Assembly (NCBI RefSeq): GCF_042678385.1
Contig: NZ_JBHUDY010000003.1
Span: forward strand, 97,359 to 161,358
Origin: Sphingomonas_B tabacisoli
Lineage (GTDB): Bacteria > Pseudomonadota > Alphaproteobacteria > Sphingomonadales > Sphingomonadaceae
Length of the DNA: 64,000 nucleotides
Reading direction: 5' to 3'
Positions 10,337 to 18,807 of the stretch are shown here, piece by piece. The notes beneath the pieces are model-generated. The model had not been told where the DNA came from. It ran no database searches and was given only the letters and a program-made list of their open reading frames with translations. A program made the position numbers and the translations under genes. Every line of letters begins with the position of its first letter. Position 1 is the stretch's first letter.

Positions 10337-11661
10337 TGCTGAAGCGGTTTGCCGAAGACTATCTCTCGCGCCTCCAGCTCGATTTTGTCGCGCAGCCGGA
10401 AGTGATCGGACGGCTGGCGTCGTTCGACGGGCTGCTGATGGAGGCTGTCGGCATCACCGTGCCGGTTGGCACCGTGTGCCGGATCGGCAGCGGCGGCCAT
10501 GCCGTCGAGGCCGAAGTGATCGGCTTTCGCGCGGGCAAGACCTTGCTGATGAACCTGGGCGGCCCCGCCGCCTTGCTGCCGGACTCGCCGGTGCGGCCGA
10601 TCGGGAAACCCGGCGAAGCACAGGTCGGCTCGGCCCTGCTCGGCCGCGTCGTCGACGGCGCCGGCAATCCGATCGATGGTCTCGGTCCGATCCGTGGCGC
10701 CAAGAGCTGGCCGCTCGCCGGCAAGCCGCAGAATCCGCTCGACCGAGCGCGCGTCACGCAGCCGCTCGATGTCGGCGTGCGCGCGATCAATGGCTTGCTG
10801 ACAATTGGCCAGGGCCAGCGCGTCGGCATCATGGCGGGCTCTGGCGTCGGCAAATCGGTGCTGCTCGGCATGATCGTGCGCCAGGTGAAGGCGGACGTCG
10901 TCGTGGTCGGCCTGATCGGCGAGCGCAGCCGCGAAGTCACCGACTTCCTTGAAACCAAGGTCGCCGGCGACGCCCGCAAGCGCTCGGTGATCGTCGCCGT
11001 GCCCGCCAACCATTCGCCGGTGCTGCGCATCCGCGGCGCCATGCGCGCGACCGCGATCGCCGAGGCGTTCCGCGCCGAAGGCAAGCGCGTGCTGCTCATC
11101 ATGGATTCGCTCACCCGCGTCGCCCATGCCGGCCGCGAGATCGGCCTGGCATTGGGCGAGCCGGCGTCGGCGCGCGGCTATCCGCCGTCCGCGATCGCGA
11201 TGCTGCCGAACCTGATCGAGCGCGCCGGCGCAGACGCGAAGGGCGGCGGTTCGATCACCGCCATCTACACCGTGCTCGCCGATGGCGATGACGGCAGCGA
11301 TCCGGTCGTGGATAGCGCCCGCTCGATCCTTGACGGTCACATCGTGCTGTCGCGCAGCCTGGCCGAGCGCGCCGTCTATCCGGCGATCGACCTCGGCCCC
11401 TCGGTCAGCCGCGTGATGACCGACATCGCGTCCAAGGAGCATGTCGCCGCCGCGCGCGTGCTGCGCCGCCACCTCGCCACCTATGAGGAAAATCGCGACC
11501 TGATCCTGATGGGCGCGTACCGCGGCGGCGCCGACCCGCAGATCGACGCGGCGCTCGCCTATCATCCCGCGATCCTCGACTATATCCGGCAGGACGCCGA
11601 CAGCGCCGTTTCGATCGACGATGCCGTGACCGAGCTGGTCGGCATCTTCGGCGACGGCTGA
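10336..11661 (+). CDS. fliI: Flagellum-specific export ATPase FliI
   Basis: 441 residues. It is the F1-beta-like ATPase that energises flagellar protein export. Walker A is AGSGVGKSVLLGM; VVVGLIGERSREV, the Walker B region VLLIMDSLTRVAHAGREIGLALGEP and YPPSAIAMLPNLIERAG are diagnostic. The ATG at 10336 shares its A with the fliH stop (TGATG); a TTG one codon earlier is less likely. The fliJ ATG overlaps its stop in the same way. Confidence 0.97.
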   Translation: MLKRFAEDYLSRLQLDFVAQPEVIGRLASFDGLLMEAVGITVPVGTVCRIGSGGHAVEAEVIGFRAGKTLLMNLGGPAALLPDSPVRPIGKPGEAQVGSALLGRVVDGAGNPIDGLGPIRGAKSWPLAGKPQNPLDRARVTQPLDVGVRAINGLLTIGQGQRVGIMAGSGVGKSVLLGMIVRQVKADVVVVGLIGERSREVTDFLETKVAGDARKRSVIVAVPANHSPVLRIRGAMRATAIAEAFRAEGKRVLLIMDSLTRVAHAGREIGLALGEPASARGYPPSAIAMLPNLIERAGADAKGGGSITAIYTVLADGDDGSDPVVDSARSILDGHIVLSRSLAERAVYPAIDLGPSVSRVMTDIASKEHVAAARVLRRHLATYEENRDLILMGAYRGGADPQIDAALAYHPAILDYIRQDADSAVSIDDAVTELVGIFGDG

Positions 11662-12101
11662 TGTCCGCGCGCAGAGATACGCAGCGGCTGGGGCGGATGC
11701 TGCGCGTCCGGTCGCTCCAGCTCGATCTGGCCCGCGCCGAGCAGGCCGCCGCGGCGGATCGCGCATCCAGCGCGACGGCGCTTGCCGCGCGCATCGAGGC
11801 GCTCAGGCAGGACGTCGCACCGCGCGAAGGATCGGACCAGGGCCTGAGCCTGTTCGCCGCCGCGCACTATCGCGACCGGCTCGCGCGAAGCGGGCTCGAG
11901 GCACAGCGCCGCGTCCAGCTCACGCACCAGCAGCTCGATCAGGCGCGCGACGCCGCTACCGCCGCCAAGCGCGATCATGGAGTCGTCGAAAAACTGATCG
12001 AGCGCGAATTGCAGGCCAAGGCCCGCGCCGCGCTGAAGGCGCTCGAGGATGCGCCGCAGACCGCACGAACGCTGGCACGGTCCTTGCTGAAGGACGGCTG
12101 A
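11661..12101 (+). CDS. fliJ: Flagellar export chaperone FliJ
   Basis: 146 residues, almost entirely Ala/Arg/Gln-rich coiled coil (LQLDLARAEQAAAADRA, RDRLARSGLEAQRRVQLTHQQLDQA), the expected fold of FliJ, which resembles the gamma subunit of F-ATPase and contacts FliI. Sequence conservation is weak; position between fliI and fliK with overlaps at both ends makes the call. Confidence 0.82.
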   Translation: MSARRDTQRLGRMLRVRSLQLDLARAEQAAAADRASSATALAARIEALRQDVAPREGSDQGLSLFAAAHYRDRLARSGLEAQRRVQLTHQQLDQARDAATAAKRDHGVVEKLIERELQAKARAALKALEDAPQTARTLARSLLKDG

Positions 12102-13510
12102 TGCCGTCGATCTCTCTCTCGCTGCCCAATGGGCCTACGCTGCCGCCCGGCGCTACGCCGGCGATCGGCCCTGCTGCGCCTGCGCTCGGCGATCCCGGCT
12201 TTGCCGCGATGATCTCGGCAATCGGAGGCGATGCGACCTCCGCCGCCCCGACGATCAAGCCATCGTTCGCCGTGCCGCTGCCCGCAGCGCAGGTCGAGCC
12301 CGATGGCTTCGTCACCCCGCCCATGCCCCCTGTGGCCGGCAGCGATTTGCCGCCTGAGCGGCCGGATCTTGCCGGATCGCCCGATCCTCTGCCGCCGGTC
12401 GCGGTCGAGGACGTGATGATCGGCTCGACGCCGCCAGCGCCCGTTCCGGATGACGAGACGACGGAAACGGCGCAGGCCGATGCCGCTCCGGCACCCACTC
12501 CCGGCCTCGTCGCCTGTGGCTTGCAGGATTGGCGGCTGGGGAGTGCGTCCAGGCTGACGCTTGCCCGTGCGCTCGCAAAGCCGCTTCCCGTCACGCCGCC
12601 CTTGCCGCCCCAGCAGGTGGAAGAGGATGCTCCGGCCGAGGTCGTGGCGCTACCCGCAGACAAGGCCGAGACACCGAAGGCCGAGCCTGCGCAGCCTGTC
12701 GCCGCCGCGCCTCAGGCGCCGCCGCCTTTCGCACCGATCGTCTGGGCTCCGCCGCCCGTGCCTGCGCCCGCTCCGAAAGCGGAAGCGGACTCGGATAACG
12801 CCCCAGCCGGCGCGCAACCGGCTCCCGCGCCGATCGCCAGCCAGCCCGCGCAGCCGCAAGCGCCCATCGTTCAGGCCGCCGCGCAACCAGTCGCGCAGCA
12901 ACAGACCGCCATGCCCCCGCACGGCTTCACTCTGCCGCCCGAAATCGCACGCGACATCGCGCAGTTCGTGCATGCCGCAACCGCCGATTCGGACGAGCGC
13001 GCGCCGGAACCGGGCGCCGCGCTCGATCCGCTCAGCCTGCCGCCGCTGCCCCAGTCGATCGCCCAGCCTTCGAGTTCGCTGCACACCTCCTTCGTCCCCG
13101 CGCACCGGCCCGTCATCGACACCGGCCGCGCCGAGTGGATGCAGAATATGATCGAGCGCATCGCCGAGATGCCGAGCGTCGACAACAAGCGCGAGGCGCA
13201 GATTCGCCTCGTCCCCGACGCGCTTGGCCCGGTCGATGTGAAAATCGAGCAGCGCGACCAGCGCCTGCATGTCACGATGAACGCCCAGACGCCGGAAGCG
13301 CGCCAGTTGCTGAGCGACGCCGCGCCCAAGCTCCAGGAACTCGCCGAGGCGCGGGGCATCCGCTTCGCCCAGGCCGCGTTCGGCGGCGCCGACGCGCAGG
13401 ACCGCCGTCAGCAAGCCGACCAGCAGCAATCCGCAACCCCGCTCCGCCCGCGTCCGGTCTCGGCCGAAACGGAGCCCGAATCAGAAACCGATGGCGACCT
13501 GATCGCCTGA
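12101..13510 (+). CDS. fliK: Flagellar hook-length control protein FliK
   Basis: 469 residues. FliK is secreted and measures hook length. The first 330 residues are low-complexity and very rich in Pro and Ala, as in other FliK rulers. The C-terminal Flg_hook domain is visible around 345-435: EAQIRLVPDALGPVDVKIEQ, LHVTMNAQTPEARQLL and LQELAEARGIRF. The tail is polar with Gln/Glu runs. The start codon overlaps the stop of fliJ (TGATG). Confidence 0.9.
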   Translation: MPSISLSLPNGPTLPPGATPAIGPAAPALGDPGFAAMISAIGGDATSAAPTIKPSFAVPLPAAQVEPDGFVTPPMPPVAGSDLPPERPDLAGSPDPLPPVAVEDVMIGSTPPAPVPDDETTETAQADAAPAPTPGLVACGLQDWRLGSASRLTLARALAKPLPVTPPLPPQQVEEDAPAEVVALPADKAETPKAEPAQPVAAAPQAPPPFAPIVWAPPPVPAPAPKAEADSDNAPAGAQPAPAPIASQPAQPQAPIVQAAAQPVAQQQTAMPPHGFTLPPEIARDIAQFVHAATADSDERAPEPGAALDPLSLPPLPQSIAQPSSSLHTSFVPAHRPVIDTGRAEWMQNMIERIAEMPSVDNKREAQIRLVPDALGPVDVKIEQRDQRLHVTMNAQTPEARQLLSDAAPKLQELAEARGIRFAQAAFGGADAQDRRQQADQQQSATPLRPRPVSAETEPESETDGDLIA

Positions 13511-13541
13511 TCCATTCCAGCCAGAAAGAAAGCCGATCCTC

Positions 13542-14126
13542 ATGGCCACTGCAGCCGTTCCCGCCGCCGAAGGCGCCCCGAAGAAAAAAAAGGGCAAGCG
13601 CGGGCTCGTCATGATTCTCCTAGCCCTGATCCTCGCCGGCGCCGGCGTGGGCGGCGGCATCTTCATTGCCTCGTCGGGCATGCTCGGCGGCAAGAAGGCC
13701 GAGGAGCCGCACAAGGATCTGCCCAAGCTTCTGCCCAAGGGCTCCAAGCCCAAGGCGGCCGAAGGCGAGGGCGGCCATGGCGGCGGCAGCTCGGCGGAGG
13801 GGCCGAAGTACGAATCGAGCTATTTCCAGATCGAGAAGGACTTCACCTCGAACCTGAAGGACAGCGTGCACCTGATCCAGGTCGGCCTCGCCGTCTCGAC
13901 GCCCTATGACGAAAAGGTCATCGACCACCTGAAGGCGCATGAGCTCGCGGTGCGCTCCGCCGTGCTGATGACGCTGTCGGATACCGACGAGGAACAGATC
14001 TTCACGGCCGACGGCAAGAAGGATCTGCAGCGCCGCCTGGTGAACGCGATCAACGGCGTGCTGAAAGAAAAGGAAGGTTTTGGCGGCGTCGCTAACGTCT
14101 ACTTTACCAATTTCATTGTTCAGTGA
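13542..14126 (+). CDS. fliL: Flagellar basal body protein FliL
   Basis: 194 residues. A Lys-rich cytoplasmic start (PKKKKGKRG) precedes one membrane helix around 25-47, then a periplasmic linker and the FliL domain (YFQIEKDFTSNLKD, VQVGLAVSTPYDEKVIDHLKAHELAVRSAVLMTLSD split over adjacent segments). FliL rings the stator and supports torque. A 31-base gap follows fliK; no separate promoter is obvious. fliM starts six bases downstream, after the ACGGAG ribosome site. Confidence 0.93.
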   Translation: MATAAVPAAEGAPKKKKGKRGLVMILLALILAGAGVGGGIFIASSGMLGGKKAEEPHKDLPKLLPKGSKPKAAEGEGGHGGGSSAEGPKYESSYFQIEKDFTSNLKDSVHLIQVGLAVSTPYDEKVIDHLKAHELAVRSAVLMTLSDTDEEQIFTADGKKDLQRRLVNAINGVLKEKEGFGGVANVYFTNFIVQ

Positions 14127-14132
14127 ACGGAG

Positions 14133-15077
14133 ATGGTTAAGGCCGCTTCCACCGCACCCGTTCAGGGCGCCGCCTCCGGGCGAGCGACGGCGCAGCACGC
14201 GCCGGTGCTGGGAAGCGCGTCGGCCAATCCTCTGGGCGACCTGCAAGCGCTCGGCGCCGTAAACCAGAATCTCGCGCGCACGCTGCGCACCTTGTTCGAG
14301 CCGATGCTCCGCCGGGCCGTGAAGGTCTCGGCGGAAGCGGTCGTGGTGGAGCGCTGGGACGCCTATGTCGAATCGCGCGGGGCCGCACTCGCCAGCGCGA
14401 CGCTGATGTCGATGGCGCCGCTTTCGGGCCAGGCGATGCTGGTGCTGGACGGCGCGCTGACCTTCCGGCTGGTCGATATCTATTTCGGCGGCCCCGGCCT
14501 GGCGCCCAATCCGGTGCCCACCGAGTTCACGCCCACTGCCGACGCCATGATCGGCCGCATCGCCGCTGGCTTTGCCGAGCGCCTGTCCGGCGCCTGGGCC
14601 GACCTCGCCGAGATCGCGTTCCAGATTGGCCGAACCGAGGCCAATCCGGCGATGCTGTCGCACATCGACGGCGAGGACCGGGTGGTCCGCAGCCGCTTCG
14701 TGCTGACTGTCGGCGAAGCGCGGCCGATCGAAATCGACCTGCTTTATCCCGCGGCGGCGCTGAAGCCGATCGCCGGCATCCTTTCGTCCAAGGTTCAGTC
14801 GCGCCGCCAGGCGGAGGACCCGACCTGGATGAACAATCTCGCCCGCACGGTGATGAACGTGAAGCTGCCGGTCCGCTCGGTGCTCGCCGAGCCGGTGATC
14901 CCGCTCCGCCAGCTCATGCAGCTCAAGCCCGGCGACATCATTCCGATCAGCTTCGGCCCTGAAATCCCGCTGCTGGTCGCCAACAACCGCTTCGCGCGCG
15001 GCGCGGTGGGGGCCTCCAACGGCCGGGCCGCCATCCGCGTGCACAGCATCGAACCGCTCGAAGACGAGGACGCCTGA
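14133..15077 (+). CDS. fliM: Flagellar motor switch protein FliM
   Basis: 314 residues. The middle domain (LMSMAPLSGQAMLVLDGALTF, LVDIYFGGPG, FTPTADAMIGRI) and the C-terminal SpoA-like domain (LKPGDIIPISFG, FARGAVGASNGRAAIRV) are clear. The N-terminus is unusual: the peptide LSQDEIDALL, which binds phosphorylated CheY in most FliM proteins, is not present in the first 50 residues, which are Ala/Ser/Gln rich instead. fliN follows directly at the stop codon. Confidence 0.93.
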   Translation: MVKAASTAPVQGAASGRATAQHAPVLGSASANPLGDLQALGAVNQNLARTLRTLFEPMLRRAVKVSAEAVVVERWDAYVESRGAALASATLMSMAPLSGQAMLVLDGALTFRLVDIYFGGPGLAPNPVPTEFTPTADAMIGRIAAGFAERLSGAWADLAEIAFQIGRTEANPAMLSHIDGEDRVVRSRFVLTVGEARPIEIDLLYPAAALKPIAGILSSKVQSRRQAEDPTWMNNLARTVMNVKLPVRSVLAEPVIPLRQLMQLKPGDIIPISFGPEIPLLVANNRFARGAVGASNGRAAIRVHSIEPLEDEDA

Positions 15078-15383
15078 ATGAGTGACATGAGCCATGCCGG
15101 CCTGCCCAAGGATGTGGGCGTCGCCGCCAACTTCCGCCTGCTGCAGGACGTCGATGTCCGCCTGTCGGTCGAAGTGGGCGGCACCAACATGAAGCTGCGC
15201 GAGCTGCTGGCGCTCGGCGAATCGAGCGTCATCGAGCTCGACCGCTACGCCAACGAGCTGCTCGACGTGCTGGTCAACGGCACGCTGATCGGCCGCGGCG
15301 AAGTCGTGACCGTGGGCGAACGCTTCGGCATCCGCATCACGGAACTGGCCGACCAGACCCCGCCGGGTGCGACGCCGCTGTGA
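15078..15383 (+). CDS. fliN: Flagellar motor switch protein FliN
   Basis: 101 residues, a single SpoA domain: LQDVDVRLSVEVGGTNMKLRELLALGESSVIELDR, shown here as adjacent segments, then VLVNGTLIGRGEVVTVGERFGIRITEL. FliN is the main component of the lower C-ring. The ATG follows the fliM TGA immediately and its own stop overlaps the GTG of fliO (GTGA). Confidence 0.96.
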   Translation: MSDMSHAGLPKDVGVAANFRLLQDVDVRLSVEVGGTNMKLRELLALGESSVIELDRYANELLDVLVNGTLIGRGEVVTVGERFGIRITELADQTPPGATPL

Positions 15384-15643
15384 TCGGAACCTATCTTCTG
15401 AAGCTCGCGCTGCTGCTGCCGCTCGTCTGCGGCCTGCTGGTCGGCTGCCTCTGGCTCTGGCGCAAGCTGGAGCAAAAGCTGCCCGGCAACCAGGGTACGC
15501 GCATGATCGCGATCAAGGAAAGCATGATGATCTCGCCGGGCCTGCGCTTGGCGGTGATCGAATTCGAAGGCCGCAAGCTGCTGGTTTCGGTCGGCCGCGG
15601 CGGCGTGTCCCTCGTCGATCGTGGAGACGCGCCGCGTGTCTAA
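15380..15643 (+). CDS. fliO: Flagellar biosynthetic protein FliO
   Basis: 87 residues with a GTG start overlapping fliN. One N-terminal membrane helix (YLLKLALLLPLVCGLLVGCLWLW) is followed by a short cytoplasmic domain (MMISPGLRLAVIEFEGRKLLVSVGRGGVSLV) typical of FliO, which assists assembly of the FliP export pore. Its 3' end overlaps the 5' end of fliP by a few codons. Confidence 0.9.
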   Translation: MIGTYLLKLALLLPLVCGLLVGCLWLWRKLEQKLPGNQGTRMIAIKESMMISPGLRLAVIEFEGRKLLVSVGRGGVSLVDRGDAPRV

Positions 15644-16574
15644 CGCCTTCCTCACCTATCCGGTTACCTCCGACCCGTCCATGCCGAGCGAAGTCGAGGC
15701 ACGCACTTTTCTGGACGTGGCGCAGGGTCAGTGCGTCCCTCGACTTCGCTCGGGATGGACGATTCAGAAGATCGCGCGACGCAAATGGGTTTGGGCCGCC
15801 GTTCTGGCTGTCATTCTCGCCGCTTTGTTCTTCGCCGTCCCCGCATTCGCCCAAGCCGCGCCTGCCGCTCCGGCCACGCCCGGCGCGCCCGAAGCGCTCG
15901 ATCGCGCGCTGAGCCAGGTCGGCGCTACGTCGGCCGGCGGGGCGCCACTGTCGCTCAGCCTGCAAGTGCTCATCATCATGTCGCTGCTGACGGTGCTGCC
16001 GTCGCTGCTGCTAATGATGACCAGCTTCACGCGCATTATCATCGTGATGTCGATCCTCCGTCAGGCGCTCGGCCTCAACCAGACGCCGCCCAACCAGGTG
16101 CTGGTCGGCCTGTCGCTCTTCCTCACCTTGTTTGTGATGGCGCCGGTGCTGAACAAGGTGAACACCGACGCGATCAAGCCCTATGCCGCCGGCCAGATTC
16201 AGGCGGGCGAGCTGATCACGCGCAGCGGCAATGCGCTGCATGGCTTCATGATGAAGCAGACGCGGGTGAAGGACGTGCAGATGTTTGCCGGCATCGCCAA
16301 GCAGGGTCCGTTCGCGAGCCCCAACGACGTGCCGTTCTCGATCGCCCTGCCGGCTTTCGTGACGTCGGAGCTGAAGACCGCGTTTCAGATCGGCTTCCTG
16401 ATCTTCCTGCCGTTCCTCGTCATCGATCTTGTCGTGGCCAGCGTGCTGATGGCGCTCGGCATGATGATGCTGTCGCCGACGATCATCTCCTTGCCCTTCA
16501 AGCTGCTGCTGTTCGTCCTTGTCGACGGCTGGGCGCTGACGATGGGCTCGCTCGCCAACTCCTTCGTAAGCTGA
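15636..16574 (+). CDS. fliP: Flagellar biosynthetic protein FliP with a repeat inside its 5' end
   Basis: About 312 residues from the GTG at 15636 (GGAG ten bases ahead; GTG 15621 and ATG 15681 are alternatives). FliP forms the export-gate pore. A signal-type helix (KWVWAAVLAVILAALFFAVPAFAQ in parts) is followed by the FliP core: TSFTRIIIVMSILRQALG, TPPNQVLVGLSLFLTLFVM, LPAFVTSELKTAFQIGF and FKLLLFVLVDGWALT. Residues 14-42 are encoded by an 84-nt inverted repeat, read in frame between the fliO overlap and the signal helix. No ATG, GTG or TTG follows it before the hydrophobic core, so the repeat must be at least partly translated. Confidence 0.9.
   Translation: MSNAFLTYPVTSDPSMPSEVEARTFLDVAQGQCVPRLRSGWTIQKIARRKWVWAAVLAVILAALFFAVPAFAQAAPAAPATPGAPEALDRALSQVGATSAGGAPLSLSLQVLIIMSLLTVLPSLLLMMTSFTRIIIVMSILRQALGLNQTPPNQVLVGLSLFLTLFVMAPVLNKVNTDAIKPYAAGQIQAGELITRSGNALHGFMMKQTRVKDVQMFAGIAKQGPFASPNDVPFSIALPAFVTSELKTAFQIGFLIFLPFLVIDLVVASVLMALGMMMLSPTIISLPFKLLLFVLVDGWALTMGSLANSFVS
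15677..15760. repeat. 84-nt inverted repeat inserted in the fliP leader region
   Basis: Two 30-nt arms (15677-15706 and 15731-15760) are inverted copies with 28 of 30 matches, separated by 24 nt. The core is GAGCGAAGTCGAGG. The length is 28 codons, so the fliP frame is kept. It resembles the dispersed REP-like palindromes of sphingomonad genomes. Confidence 0.85.
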
Positions 16575-16581
16575 TCGCCAA

Positions 16582-16851
16582 ATGGACGCGACCTATTTCA
16601 TCGGCGTCGGGCGCGAGGCGCTCTGGGTGCTGGCGCTGGCGACTTTGCCGGTGCTGATCCCGGCTTTGCTCGCGGGCCTGCTGCTCGGCATGGTGCAGGC
16701 GGCAACCTCGATCAACGAGGCGACGCTGACCTTCGTGCCCAAGCTCGCCGTGGTCGGCGTTTCGCTGGTGATCTTCGGCAGCATGATTCTGGGCCTGCTC
16801 AGCGACTTCACCATCTCGATCTTCGAGCGCATTCCGGATCTGGTGAAATAG
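16582..16851 (+). CDS. fliQ: Flagellar biosynthetic protein FliQ
   Basis: 89 residues with two membrane helices (ALWVLALATLPVLIPALLAGLLLG and the segment around VVGVSLVIFGSMILGLL) and the conserved GMVQAATSINEATLTFVPKL loop in between. FliQ is part of the FliPQR export gate. Seven bases separate it from fliP and two from fliR. Confidence 0.96.
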   Translation: MDATYFIGVGREALWVLALATLPVLIPALLAGLLLGMVQAATSINEATLTFVPKLAVVGVSLVIFGSMILGLLSDFTISIFERIPDLVK

Positions 16852-16853
16852 CG

Positions 16854-17630
16854 ATGCTCGGCCTCGGCCTGCCGTCGGTCGAACCGGCGCTGTTCGGGCT
16901 CATTTTCGTGATGGTCCGGATCGGCGCGGCTTTCGTCGCGGCGCCGGTGTTCGGCGCGGTGTCGGTGCCGGTGCAGATCCGCATCGTGCTGGCCGCGGCG
17001 ATCGGCATTCTCGTCGTCAACAACGCGCCGGTCGCGACGCCGACCGCCGTGTTCTCGTTCGTGACGTTTCTGCAGGTCGCGCAGGAAGCTCTGGTCGGCC
17101 TCGCGCTCGGCTTCATCCTGCAGATCGCGTTCGCCGGGCCGCTGGTCGCCAGCGAAGCGATCGGCAACACGATGGGCCTGGGCTTCGCCTCGACTGTCGA
17201 TCCGCAGCGCGGCGCGCCCACTCCGGCGCTCGGCCAGTTCCTGTCGATAGTGATGACCTTGCTGTTCCTGGCGCTCGACGGCCATTTGATCCTCGTCGAC
17301 CTGCTGGTGCGCAGCTACAAGGTGCTGCCGCCGGGCGACGCGTGGCTCTCCACCGAGAAGCTGAAAGCCATAGTCTTCTTCGGCGGCTATGCCTTTGCCT
17401 CCGGCCTGCTGCTCGCGCTGCCGGTCGGCTTCATCATTCTTTGCCTGAACCTGATCGTCGGCATGCTGTCGCGCTCGGCGCCCGCGCTCAACCTGTTCGC
17501 GGTCGGCCTGCCGGCGAGCCTTGCTACCGGCCTTGTCGCGCTGGCGATCGCTTTCCCGGCGATGGGCGACGCAATGGGCGCGATCATTCGTGAAGCCTTG
17601 GCCGCCACGTCCAATCTGGTGCTCGGCTGA
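16854..17630 (+). CDS. fliR: Flagellar biosynthetic protein FliR
   Basis: 258 residues, multi-pass membrane protein of the export gate. Motifs include VRIGAAFVAAPVFGAVSVPVQIRI, QEALVGLALGFIL, SEAIGNTMGLGFASTVDP and LLALPVGFIILCLNLIVG. The flhB ATG overlaps its stop (TGATG). Confidence 0.95.
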   Translation: MLGLGLPSVEPALFGLIFVMVRIGAAFVAAPVFGAVSVPVQIRIVLAAAIGILVVNNAPVATPTAVFSFVTFLQVAQEALVGLALGFILQIAFAGPLVASEAIGNTMGLGFASTVDPQRGAPTPALGQFLSIVMTLLFLALDGHLILVDLLVRSYKVLPPGDAWLSTEKLKAIVFFGGYAFASGLLLALPVGFIILCLNLIVGMLSRSAPALNLFAVGLPASLATGLVALAIAFPAMGDAMGAIIREALAATSNLVLG

Positions 17631-18757
17631 TGGCTGAGGAGTTCGCCGAAAAGACAGAAGCGCCAACGCCAAAGCGCAGGCAAAAGGCCGCGGAAGAAGG
17701 CCAGGTCCTTCGCTCGAAGGAATTGACCGCCGCCGCCGTCGTGCTCGCCGGCGTGCTCTGGCTGGCGCTGTCCGGCCCGGCGCTGATGGGCGCGCTGAAG
17801 ACGGTGATGCGCGAAAGCCTCCAGTTCGGCCGCGCCGATGTCGAGGATTTCCAGCCGCTGCGCCCGATCCTCTCGGTCGGCCTCACCCTCGCGCCGTCGA
17901 TGGCGATGCTGTTCGCTGTTTCGATCGGCGTGTCGGTACTGAGCCAGGCAGGGCTGGGCGGCGTCAGCTTCCAATCGAAGCTGATCGGGTTCAAGGCCTC
18001 GCGCATCAACCCGGGCGCAGGCCTGAAGCGCATCTTCGGCTTCGGAGGCTGGATCGAGCTGGGCAAGGGGCTGACCAAAGTCGCGCTGCTCGGCGCGATC
18101 GGTGCCTGGATGCTGTGGTCGATGCGGCGCGACGCGATCGGCCTTGTCGCCGGCGATCTGGAAGGCAGCGTCGCGGCGCTCGGCTGGAAGCTGATCCTGC
18201 TGATGCTGGTGATGTCGGGCGGCCTGCTGCTGATCGCCGGCATCGACGTGCCGATCCAGCTCATCCGCCTGCTCAACCGGCTGAAAATGTCGAAGCAGGA
18301 AATCAAGGACGAGCACAAGGAAGCCGAGGGCTCGCCCGAATCCAAGTCGGCGCAGCGCCGCCGCATGCACGAGGTGTTCAAGCGCAGCGTGAAAAAGTCG
18401 GTGCTGGAAGCCCATGTCGTGCTCACCAACCCGACCCATTTCGCGGTCGCGCTCCGCTACGAACGGGGCAAGGACGAAGTGCCGGTGGTCGTCGCCAAGG
18501 GCCGCGGCGCCAAGGCGCTGGCGATCCGCGAGCTCGCGGGCGAACTCGAAAAGCCGGTGCTCGAATATCCGTCGCTCGCCCGCGCCGTCTATTACACCAG
18601 CAAGGAAGGCCAGCAGATCCGCGACGACCTGTACGTCGCGATCGCGACCGTGCTCGCCTTCGTCTTCGGCGTGAACCAGCGCGCAGGCGGCCAGCAGCCG
18701 AACGTGATCGTGCCGGACACCGCCCGCTTCGACGAGAACGGCATCCGCACGGCATAA
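17630..18757 (+). CDS. flhB: Flagellar biosynthetic protein FlhB
   Basis: 375 residues. FlhB switches export specificity from rod/hook to filament. The start EEFAEKTEAPTPKRRQKAAEEGQV is the conserved cytoplasmic lead, followed by four membrane helices and the cytoplasmic domain. The autocleavage motif NPTH is present (VVLTNPTHFAVALRYERG), followed by PVVVAKGRGAKALAIRELA. It closes the first fli transcription unit; fliD has its own promoter directly after it. Confidence 0.97.
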   Translation: MAEEFAEKTEAPTPKRRQKAAEEGQVLRSKELTAAAVVLAGVLWLALSGPALMGALKTVMRESLQFGRADVEDFQPLRPILSVGLTLAPSMAMLFAVSIGVSVLSQAGLGGVSFQSKLIGFKASRINPGAGLKRIFGFGGWIELGKGLTKVALLGAIGAWMLWSMRRDAIGLVAGDLEGSVAALGWKLILLMLVMSGGLLLIAGIDVPIQLIRLLNRLKMSKQEIKDEHKEAEGSPESKSAQRRRMHEVFKRSVKKSVLEAHVVLTNPTHFAVALRYERGKDEVPVVVAKGRGAKALAIRELAGELEKPVLEYPSLARAVYYTSKEGQQIRDDLYVAIATVLAFVFGVNQRAGGQQPNVIVPDTARFDENGIRTA

Positions 18758-18762
18758 GCCCC

Positions 18763-18789
18763 TAAAGATCGGCGGGTTTCGGCCGATTA
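18763..18789 (+). promoter_or_regulatory. Sigma28 (FliA) promoter of fliD-fliS
   Basis: TAAA at 18763-18766, exactly 15 bases, then GCCGATTA at 18782-18789: only one base off the sigma28 consensus TAAA-N15-GCCGATAA. It starts six bases after the flhB stop. The predicted start site falls at about the ribosome-binding sequence GAGGAG, so the leader would be only around 12 bases. Confidence 0.9.
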
Positions 18790-18807
18790 TGCATTGAGGA
18801 GACAGTG

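Noticed and set aside
8530..11766. Very long open frame of over 1000 codons on the minus strand
   Set aside because: It is antisense to fliG, fliH, fliI and fliJ. Its Arg/Asp/His/Ala-rich translation is the usual shadow of high-GC genes.
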